DNA of 64,000 bases. Source: Botrytis cinerea B05.10 (Eukaryota; Ascomycota; Leotiomycetes; Helotiales; Sclerotiniaceae). Positions within the stretch are counted from its first letter, which is position 1. Each line of letters opens with the position of its first letter. Positions 55,638-64,000 of this stretch are shown here, piece by piece. The notes beneath the pieces were generated by a model. It had not been told where the DNA came from. It made no database searches and saw nothing but the letters and a program-made list of their open reading frames with translations. The stretch spans positions 186,001 through 250,000 of the forward strand of contig NC_037312.1 in assembly GCF_000143535.2 (NCBI RefSeq), written 5' to 3'. Position numbers and translations under genes: made by a program.

Positions 55638-56217
55638 GAAAACATTTTAATGGCCAGTGTCTTCTTCGAGGATAAATACAAATTGATTTATGGTTCTTTC
55701 TCATCTCATCTTTCTTACAGGTCGTGTTATTTGATTCGTGAGGCAAAATCACAATTGACTAAAGGTCCGACGGCTGACGGATCCATCAATCAAGAGAGTT
55801 ACTAGGTCAAATCTAATGTCTATTCCATCCGCATACCTCAATCTCAAACTTAAGATGAAGAACTTTGTGATATATCTTTCTTAGCTAACCTTCTAGGAAG
55901 ATGTTTGTTCCTACAAGTAAATTTTTAAATCAGTTCCCAATATGCGTTTATCATCCAACATCCGTATGAACATGTAAGCTAATAATCGCACACTTTCACT
56001 TTCACAATAAATACCTACCATCAAAATCACCACAGAAATAGTATCTCAATAAAGTTCCTTAAATTCAGACGTGAGCGTGTAGCTATGAAGTGTGCTCATA
56101 CAGTGAAAGCTACATTTCGATTATTAGCAGTACATTCGCCGTTTGCCCATTCAATTAATATCCATTACTAGTCATACAAAGCCATCTTTAATGCTCTCTT
56201 CTTTCCCAAAAACAACT
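55638..56217. other. Convergent intergenic, nothing seen
   Basis: About 580 AT-rich bases between the ends of the MFS gene (+) and the small secreted protein gene (-), with no motif-bearing frame. Confidence 0.55.
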
Positions 56218-57042
56218 CTAGAAGTTCTGGACGGAATACGGCTGTAGATTTATGCCCTTTATTTTGCCCTGCGCTGTCAAGACACTACTCACATTTTTCA
56301 ACGCATTCTCATGAAAAACAGCGAAATCTGTATAACGGCGTTAGAACTTTTTACTTGCATGAGAAAGAGATTTTGGAGTCACATACTTCTCGCATGTCCT
56401 GTCTCACAGGCATAGATACTCCATCTTATAGCTGTTTCGTGTTTGAAAATATAAGTACTCTCCAAAGTAACCCAATATCCACTGAAAGAACCATTGCCAG
56501 AATTGTACGCCACGGGAATAGTGGAAGAAAGTTGCTCGAATTTTTCAATAAATCCACCGCGAGAGTCGATCTTGAGGTCTGTTAACTATAAAGGGCGATA
56601 TTAGAGTTTCTTCAATCCAGGCCAGGTGATCGTAGAACTTGGTAGTCAATATGGACATATTTACCTTCTCTGAAATACTATATGTGCCTACTTTTGTTGG
56701 TAGATAGGAGGTGCGAATGGAAACGCCGGGCTTGTTATCCGGACCACGGGTCTCATAAGGTGTTACTCCGAGCCAAGCGGAGTTATAGTCTTGTTGAAGC
56801 AGAGATTAGTATCAAACCTATCAGTACAGAAGTCCTCACTCACAATCCATGATTAGATCCTTAACATCGTTTGCACTGGCTCCAACTACAGACCACGTAG
56901 AAGACTCCCAGTAATCTGTACCTGCAGGACATATACATGGTAGGACTGAGTTGGTTGAGCAGCGTTGAAGGGATTCTCTTCTGTGCGCAAACGCTGTCAC
57001 AGCTAACGTAGCATAAATTGTAAGAGTGGCAGTGAACTTCAT
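56218..57042 (-). CDS. Small secreted protein, possible SRPBCC (Bet v1/START-like) fold
   Basis: Four exons (57042-56844, 56789-56665, 56585-56387, 56327-56218) give 210 residues. A signal peptide (MKFTATLTIYATLAVTAFA) is followed by a short Cys-containing segment (RCSTNSVLPCICPAG). The body alternates strands and helices in the order of an SRPBCC domain. A first strand (YWESSTWSVVGA) is followed by helix ANDVKDLIMDYY. Next come a turn with WLGVTPYETRGPDNKPG and paired strands ending ISEKLTDLKIDSRGGFIEKFEQ. YWVTLESTYIFKHE and WSIYACE follow, and then a long C-terminal helix FAVFHENALKNVSSVL. This fold call is my reading of the pattern, not a match to a named family. A hydrophobic-ligand carrier or effector role would fit. 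The exons sum to whole codons and the stop follows QNF. Confidence 0.66.
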
Positions 57043-58074
57043 TTTGATTGAATATAGGGCTGGGAGACGAACTCCAACGTAGATGAGAGTACACTAGGTG
57101 AGGTGGATATTTGAGGTGATATAAGTGAGTGAAAAATTTATGATCTCCAGAAGTTGGCCTTCATACTCGTTGTAATCTGGAAAATGTTACCTGCAATCCA
57201 CATGTCTTGGAAGGCTATAGAACCTGGGAAGCGTTATGGTAGCTCACCGACTCTGACAGAAATTCTTGGCTCAGGGGTTTCCCTAATCTCGGCGCAATGT
57301 GGGGGGCGTGAGACATGATGATGTTGTTACCGATGGCTTACAGCGAGCTCGCAGACTTCCCCGCCACAGCCCCCTCGCTTCGTGTCTTAGCCTTCTATTG
57401 CAAAACCCGATGACGAGCGTCAGCATCTCTTTCATATATCCCTATTTGCTGAACGCTTATACGTCGGCTTTTAATGCCAGAACGTTTTTGTAACTCGTGG
57501 ACAGGCAGTCATACTCGGTCTTGGAATTTTGATGAAGGATCTTGGCTTCACTTTTTCTTATTTGCCAAGAGTCTTTACACGAGGAATCTTTTGATATAAC
57601 ACTGGGATGGCATTGTCTCAAAATTTGGGTGAGGCTTTGAAATCGCCGGCTTCTGACCTCAGAACGAGTCCTTTGAGCAGCTTTTTGACCTATTCTTGGG
57701 ATAGAATCGTCGTTAGAGATCCGAGCTGAATGTTTATATATAATTGCAACGGCTATAATAATCATAGTTAGGCCGAGGGGTTGACATAGGATAAGTATTA
57801 GTTGAGTCGGTGGAATTCGCGGAGACAATCCTACGACGAAACACAATTATTCCTCGGGCTCATTGAAGGAAGCGATGAGGCGGGCTTTTATTTAAGGCGT
57901 TCGCGGCTGAGAAATTTAAGAATGAGTGGGCGAGATTAGAACTTTCTGTGGGATTGGAAATTTTCACTCTGATATGACTTAATCAAAAAGAAGACTTCTC
58001 ATCTACAAATACCAATGTTCTCCCAGACAAGTTTCTGAGATCTAATTTGTGATAGATGAATCTTGGTTGTCAAA
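57043..58074. other. Divergent intergenic with one possible small membrane-protein frame
   Basis: Between divergent starts of the secreted protein (-) and the tyrosinase (+). A 129-codon frame at 57846-57457 (-) starts with a convincing membrane span (QLILILCQPLGLTMIIIAVAIIY) followed by a basic tail (RTRSEVRSRRFQ). It could be a small membrane protein gene, but nothing else supports it. Confidence 0.4.
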
Positions 58075-59382
58075 ATGAGATTCGCTACATTTTCTTATTT
58101 TTTTCTCTCAGCAAATATCCCATTCATTTCTGCAGGTTACGGGCATGGCTATGATGACACCCAAGCCGTGGCTTTTAAACAAATTGACAAATGGCAAGAT
58201 AAATATGATCAATACATCAAAACTTCGACCAAGCATAACAGAGTAGGATGCACATCTCAAAATATAGTCTATCGTCAAGAATGGTACGATTCAACGGCAC
58301 TTAATTTGAATGATTATTGAATTGTCTTTCAGGGGATCACTCTCAGAACTATCTCGTAAAGATTATATAAAGGCAGTTCAATGCTTACAATCAAAGCCTC
58401 CCAGAAGCGCGAAAGAAGATGTTCCTGGTGCACGAAGTCGATATGATGATTTCGCGCTACCCATATCAAAGTGACACCTTATGTTCACTTCAGCGTAAGT
58501 TCTTTTGTCCGGAAGACAGAAATGGCGATCTCTAATGATAGACAGGGCCTATTTCTTCATTTCCATCGTTACCTACTATATCTCTACGAAAAAGCCCTCC
58601 GTGAAGAATGCGGTTACAAAGGATACCAGCCCTACTGGGACTGGACACTCTCCTGGGAAGATCCGCGGAAATCCAGCGTTTTCGACGGCTCCCCGGCATC
58701 CATGGGAAGTAATGGTGCTGTTATACCTAATCGTACTAGTACGACCATCTCCGCATTTGGAATTACTCTAGATATGCCCCCTGCTACCGGTGGTGGTTGT
58801 ATATCCGGTCCTTTCTCAAATAACTATACTGTAAATCTCGGTCCCATCGCTTACGCTCCCTATGGTCCCGATCACGGTCTGGGATACAACCCTCGATGTT
58901 TATCGCGCGATATCTCATCGGTTTGGTCTAATAATACGAAGCCTTCCGATGTTGTGAGACTCATTCAAAGTAGTCCAGATTTAGGAACATTCGATACAAA
59001 CCTCGAAGCATTAGATGGAGTTCACGCAGGTGGTCATTTCTCAATGGGCGGGCTGGGTCTAGATGCGTATGCTAGTGCAGGGGATCCAGCCTTTTGGCTG
59101 CACCATGCTATGGTGGATAAAGTCTGGGGCTTGTGGCAGAATTTAGATGCGGGTGACAGGACAAAGATGGTTTATGGAACTGGGACGGCGTTTAACAGTG
59201 AGTAGAGCTTTGGATGGGGTGGAGGGTTAAAAATGAATTGTTACTAATCTCTGTTTCTAGTACCCCCGAGTGCGAACATTACACTTGATACATTAGTTGA
59301 TTTCGGGATTTTGGCACCGAAACAGAAGATCCAAAGTCTGGTTTCGACGATCGATGGACCTTTTTGTTATGCTTATGTTTAG
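58075..59382 (+). pseudogene. Secreted tyrosinase with a one-base frameshift
   Basis: Four exons (58075-58283, 58333-58494, 58546-59197, 59261-59382) encode a type-3 copper monophenol/diphenol oxidase of about 381 residues. It has a signal peptide (MRFATFSYFFLSANIPFISAG). CuA ligands are in VHFSGLFLHFHRY and CuB ligands in VHAGGHF and DPAFWLHHAMVD; REECGYKGYQPYWDW is the usual linker. Within exon 2 the frame breaks. The sequence reads SRYDDF up to 58453, and the family's next block (ATHIKVTPYVHF) continues from 58456 in the next frame, with only two bases where a codon is expected. Total exon length is 1,145, one short of a multiple of three. The unshifted frame stops at about 58471. The rest is intact with normal splice sites, so this is a very recent pseudogene or a sequencing error. 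Confidence 0.82.
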
Positions 59383-59799
59383 TTATTTTGATTGTTGTCG
59401 GTTGTACCTTGGGACAGCGTTCATAGTCCGGCTATGGAGTTCACAGTTCTGTGATGCCTCTTAGATTCCTCTCATAATTTCATACATTTCATATAGACTG
59501 GTTTGAATATGTCATTGAATTTCTGAACATCTAGATAGAATTTAATAAGTACGTGATACAATCACCTTGTCATTTACAATAAGAATGAATGATTCCAAAA
59601 AGATTTATGGGTCGTCAGCATGCTCTGGACGATGGATCCATGAAAACTTAAAATTCAGAAGAAAAATACATTATATCGTTCGCAAATGGTTTATCATGCA
59701 CCTCAAAAGATTTAGTTAATCAGCGTTAAATTATGATACTATGTTACTTCCATTATTTGCATATGTAACGTACAAAGAAGCAATAAGGTTGCAGTTTAT
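59383..59799. other. Convergent intergenic, nothing seen
   Basis: About 420 AT-rich bases between the ends of the tyrosinase (+) and NmrA-like (-) genes, without a motif. Confidence 0.55.
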
Positions 59800-60752
59800 C
59801 TATGCCGAACTCTTGATTAATTCCTCCAATTCATGCTCAGTTAATTGTTTGATTCCCAAGAGATCATTGTCCAATTTGTGATAGGCCTCGAAGTTCGATC
59901 CATATCCCTCACCCCAGATGGAAGCAATAATGAAAGGCATGGCGAACTTATGTGGGTCCGGCTGTGGTTTCTTCAATTCTTCCCATGCGCCCGCTACGAT
60001 ATCATCAACTGACGCAACATTCTCAGTCCAACCATCTGATCCTAGAACCTTCTTTCCAAGCTCCACAAGGTTCTTCAGGGTAGTTGCGTAACTTTGGACA
60101 TAGACTGCGCGATTTTTTGTCTCTTCTGGGTGCTTAAGTACACCAACTACAGCTCGTCCGATGTCTGGGAGGGTAGTGGTACTGAAAGTTCGATTGCCAC
60201 CATCATAAAGTGTGACGCTTTTTCCCTTTGGACTCATGATGAATCCAACTAAGAGACCCCAATCAAGGAATGCGCCGTTTACCACGAGAGTGTATGAAAA
60301 TTCGCTAGAAGCATGCTTCTTGAGGGCGTTTTGGACAGCAATTTTAGGTTGGAAGACTGGCAAGGCTCCTGTGTTTTCTCTAGGTGTATTGGATCCAAAC
60401 TCAGAGGGAATGAAGCGCTTAACATGAGCTTTAGCTGCTGCTTCAACGAGAAGAAGCTGCTTGTCTAAACTGGCGGAGGCGAGAGTGGATACAACGGCAT
60501 CTTGTCCTGCAAGAGCAGTTGTGAGTGATTCGAGGGAATCGTAGTCGACTTCCTTGACTGTGACAGTTGATGGAAATTCGTGAGTACTCGATTGTCGAGT
60601 AAGAACTGTGACTTGAAAGCCAGCTTTAACAAGTTGATCGAGGATTGCTGGACCAAGATTGCCAGAAGCCTGTATAGATGTTAGAGACAGCTCGTTAGAG
60701 GAAATGAATAAGATCTTACTCCTGCCAACGCAACTTTCGTGATTCCAGACAT
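59800..60752 (-). CDS. NmrA-like / isoflavone reductase-like NAD(P)-binding protein
   Basis: Two exons (60752-60720, 60669-59800) give 300 residues. The first exon supplies the start of the Rossmann fold (MSGITKVALAG), completed by ASGNLGPAILDQLVKAGFQVTVLTR, so the dinucleotide-binding glycine motif spans the intron. AVVSTLASASLDKQLLLVEAAAKAHVKRFIPSEFGSNT is the usual strand beta4-5 region of the isoflavone-reductase/NmrA branch. YTLVVNGAFLDWGL and the C-terminal WGEGYGSNFEAYHKLDNDLLGI are also family-typical. Members reduce phenolic or alkene substrates or act as redox sensors; substrate unknown. A Lys typical of catalytic members may be the one in FQPKIAVQNAL (equivalent of YxxxK-like Lys). 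It is divergent from the transcription factor gene across 0.94 kb. Confidence 0.92.
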
Positions 60753-61696
60753 TTTGTAGATATGTCAAGATTTTGAGGTGGTGGTTTATGTTGTTGATAC
60801 TGAAATTTAGACTAAGACGGATTGCTGAGTGATGGATTGGTCTGGGAAGTAGTAGACTTGTGTAGGTACTATATAGCCATCGTAGACACTATTTGTTTCG
60901 GTGTATAATGAGGGATGAGCTACCCGATGACAAACATCCCTCACGGCAACGAAACAGTTTCGGCCTGCAACATTGCCGCTGTTTGTAATCATATTTCTAT
61001 GGTGCAACTTGTACACAAGCATTGCGCAATTTTGCGGGTCATGCCACATCCCACATGCCACATGCCACCGGCAACGCAACTGCTCACCCTTGCTTTAGCT
61101 CACGGGAAGAAGCACGGCAATCCTAAGAAGATTCTAGTCACAGGCGAACCAATGACTAGAAGACCTTAGATTAAGTAAGCTTGGAGGCTTATTACTAGAT
61201 TGGTACTCGAGAAGCACATCATCATCCTGATCCTTTGTGTTATTTCTTATCCAACAGTGGGCTTGGGCAGCCACAAATGGGGGATGCGAACGTTGGGTGT
61301 GGCTGGTGACCGCTTACATAATCACACGCACCTCTTCCGGCTTTACACGCGCGTCTTCCTCAGCAAACACCCACACTCTCCTTAAGTCAAGCAGTCAAGT
61401 TAGCACTTTCTCTGATATTCTGGCATGCCAAATCTCAGATAGTCACAACATCATACCAATGTGCTTATTTCGAACCAGATCTCTGGCGATGTAGAATCCC
61501 ATACTTGCTACTGTGAAAATCACAGTTCTCTTGCCTTCGTGTTCAAATACTGAGCTTGGCTAATAAGCGGTGCATGTCGGTCAACCACCGATTGGTGAAT
61601 GTCTTACTCCTCTTTGGACTTCGCACTTCATATTCTTTCCCATTTACTTGACCACATCTATTTCAATCCACCGGCAACAACTTGCGTACAAAAAAG
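60753..61696. other. Divergent promoter region of NmrA-like and transcription factor genes
   Basis: About 940 bases with CCACATGCCACATGCCA-type short repeats near 61044-61064 and a pyrimidine tract near 61610-61640. No frame with a motif is present. Confidence 0.5.
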
Positions 61697-64000
61697 ATGA
61701 CACAAACTTCTCCCACTGCATTTGTCATCCCACAAGCAGGAGACGCGTTATCTCCAGCTCAGACACAACCAATAGCAAAGCGCATCAAATGCAATGTGTC
61801 TGGATGTGGAAAGCTCTTCAGTCGCAAAGAACACCTTACTCGGCACATGAAGTCACATGATCCTAACCTTCAGCATGAATGTCATGTATGTGGTCGTCGA
61901 TATGCGCGGAGGTAATTTAGCACTTCAATATCTCAAACAAATAAACTAGCCCTTGCTAACAATTCACTCAGTGACGTGTTGAAGAGGCATCTAGATCATC
62001 ATGCTCAAAATTCAAGCACTAAACGTACAATGGTCGCATGCACATCCTGCCATGAGCGAAAGCTCAAGTGTGATGACACATCACCTTGTCGATCATGTAT
62101 TCGTACATCAACAGAATGTAGTCGATTGATTGATGGTGGGACTAATCGTATGGAAGCCGATGGTGTGGGTGTGAATGAGACTATCATCGGGAACAGCGTG
62201 GTCAATGCTCACAATTGGAATCAAGACTCTGATCTTTCACATCCCTGGTTTCAGTCTGAAAACTCATCGTTGTCTTTACCTCCATATTCCGATGAGACTC
62301 TTGAGCTTTTCTTTCAAAGTGAGGGTATCCCCAGCGGGGACTTTTCTTGGGATCAACAGCAGTCAGCGGGAGGCAACCTTACAGATTCATTTCATATACC
62401 TCTGTCTGACGATGCTTCAATCTCTATGCATGCTCTCAATGATCCACACAAGTCTCGGATGAATGCAATGCATTATGATGCTGAATCTAGTGACATGACC
62501 AGGTCAAAATTGTCATCACAATCACCTTTATCATCATTATCTTCTGAGCAAGATCATTTGTCGAAGTTACGTAGAACACTGAATCAGGATCAAGATCATC
62601 TGAGCCATCTTCTCGAAGTCTATTTCACTAAAATTCATCCATCCTGGCCCGTCTTACACGCTCCAACATTCAATTTTCAAAATGTTTCACCGATATTGCT
62701 AGGCTCTATGCTAACGCTTGCGAATTGGTTGGATGGAAGTCAGAGGCATGAACAACTTGCGTCGGATGTATTTGAAGCAATATTAGCTGCTCGATTAGTA
62801 ATTGATACCTCTGAATATTTTTTCCTACTATTTCTAATTTACATTTATAGGAACTCAATCTCTCTTTTGACAAGGAGGTTGATCAATCGTCGCTCCAAAA
62901 CCTCCAAGGTCTTCTTTTGTGTGTTGTGTACACAATTTCTCTTTTGGTGAGCTGCATTTTCAGGAGTGAGAACTCAGATCATTTTCCAATCACTAATGAT
63001 AACATCACAGACTACCAAAGGAATGTCGTCAAGAGCTGTTTATCTTAATGGTGCACTGATCTCAACGTGTCGCCATGCTGGAATCTTCAATGGACAGAAC
63101 ACATATTATGAGCTGGGTGATTGTCCATTTGATCTTTGGTTGGTTCAGGAACAACTTCACAGGTACTAATATTCTCATGAATTCTGTTCTGTGACAGTCT
63201 ATCTACGACGCATGCTGACAACAACTAGACTTGCGTTTTCTAGCCTGAGAGTAGATGCTTATCTGAGCGTTCTTATGGATCATCCGCCGTCTGTTCGTTA
63301 TCAGGAGATCAGCATTCCCGTTCCAAAGTCTACAAAGCTGTGGACTGCGGCAACCGATGAAGAAAGGCGAAAACTTCAATGGGATGAACCTGCAGGTCGC
63401 GAGAAAGCCTTATTCTGCTTTCTTATGCGCGATATCATTGATAGTAGCGAAGAGCAGTCGGTCTCGTATCATCTCACTGACAATGACTATCATCTCGGAC
63501 TTTGTTCCTTACAGATTGGGACTTGGGAAACGGCTCGCGAAGCTTTCTGTTGTTGTGATTCAGATGAGCTGATGACGGATCCAAAGAGAAGCGACCCAGT
63601 TCATCGATGGGGCTTTCAACTCAATCGTTGGCGTACAAGAATGGAAGATTATTCCCAATCGATCAGTTCTATTGGGACCGATGACGATCGCATATTTCCA
63701 CAACTGAACCGCATGCTATGGCACATATCGGCCCTCACAGTTCATGCGCCACTAAAGCTCTTACAGCGACAAGGATGCTGCTTCAAATGTCGTCCTGGAG
63801 CCGGTTTGGCTATACAGAGAACAAGATTGCGTCTAGGTAGCTGGATGTTTTCGCCACACCCCCGTACCGCCCTTTGGAATGCTGGTCAGATATGTCGGCT
63901 AGCAGAAAATAACTTTTCGAATCGCTCATATAATACTGATCCTTTGCTCAATCCGCTTGCAATGCCTGGAATTCTGAAGAGTGCAATCGCGGTATGCTCT
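61697..64000 (+). CDS. C2H2 plus Zn2Cys6 transcription factor with fungal middle domain (3' end outside window)
   Basis: Five visible exons: 61697-61911, 61972-62797, 62851-62946, 63011-63162, 63229 to the edge, all in phase, giving 686 complete codons. Two C2H2 fingers (CNVSGCGKLFSRKEHLTRHMKSH; CHVCGRRYARRSDVLKRHLDHH) occupy about 32-83. The second is split by intron 1. A Zn2Cys6 cluster follows at about 95-122 (CTSCHERKLKCDDTSPCRSC and a final Cys). After a Ser-rich linker the fungal-specific TF domain (PF04082 type) starts near LLEVYFTKIHPSWPVLHAPTF and includes SSRAVYLNGALISTCRHAGIF. Such hybrid factors are nuclear regulators of metabolic genes. It sits head-to-head with the NmrA-like reductase. 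The last exon is still open at 64000. Confidence 0.93.

Noticed and set aside
1..64000. CRISPR arrays, bacterial operons, Shine-Dalgarno sites and intact transposons
   Set aside because: The DNA is eukaryotic with introns throughout; no spaced palindromic repeat arrays, transposase or reverse-transcriptase motifs, or terminal repeats were found.

Overview
The window looks like nuclear DNA of a filamentous ascomycete, most probably a leotiomycete of the Botrytis/Sclerotinia type. That placement is inferred from gene content and style: short introns of about 45-100 bases with GT..AG ends, AT-rich intergenic DNA, monocistronic genes on both strands, and fungus-specific families (cerato-platanin, 2EXR, fungal rhodopsin-like, HsbA, C2H2 plus Zn2Cys6 factors, NB-ARC/TPR proteins). 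I rebuilt the exon structures by hand; in nearly all multi-exon genes the exon lengths sum to a whole number of codons and the family motifs read through the joints. I found no rRNA, no convincing tRNA, no CRISPR array and no intact transposon.

Layout. 1-12.9 kb: the 3' end of a secreted cerato-platanin, a 2EXR protein (-), a seven-helix fungal rhodopsin-like membrane protein (+), two lineage-type hypothetical proteins (+), and an intracellular GH13 alpha-amylase (-). 14.7-21.4 kb: a 1,094-residue acidic, coiled-coil, C-terminally membrane-anchored protein (+) and a cyclophilin (-). 23.5-25.7 kb: a convergent pair of surface proteins, HsbA (+) and a Kre9/Knh1-like single-span protein (-). 29.2-36.8 kb: ribosomal protein uS7/Rps5 (+), a small Zn2Cys6-like protein (-) and the 60S biogenesis factor Sda1 (-). 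37.5-43.1 kb: an NLR-type protein (NB-ARC plus TPR, +), a single-span protein with a very basic tail (+), and a 70-residue Arg-rich miniprotein ending in a CaaX box (+).

44.9-64 kb is more accessory in character: a peroxisomal alcohol (methanol) oxidase with 13 exons (+), an indoleamine-dioxygenase/PrnB-like heme protein (-), a LaeA-like methyltransferase (-) divergent from a 14-helix MFS transporter (+), a small secreted protein with an SRPBCC-like pattern (-), a tyrosinase carrying an apparent one-base frameshift (pseudogene or sequencing error, +), an NmrA-like reductase (-), and a C2H2/Zn2Cys6 transcription factor (+) that runs off the right edge. Methyltransferase, transporter, oxidases, reductase and regulator together resemble the tailoring part of a small metabolic cluster, but no polyketide, peptide or terpene backbone enzyme is visible.

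For a second look I rank highest: the NLR whose P-loop is split by a 48-base intron that stays open if retained; the CaaX miniprotein; the frameshifted tyrosinase; the IDO/PrnB-like enzyme; and the Zn2Cys6 protein with internal acidic repeats.
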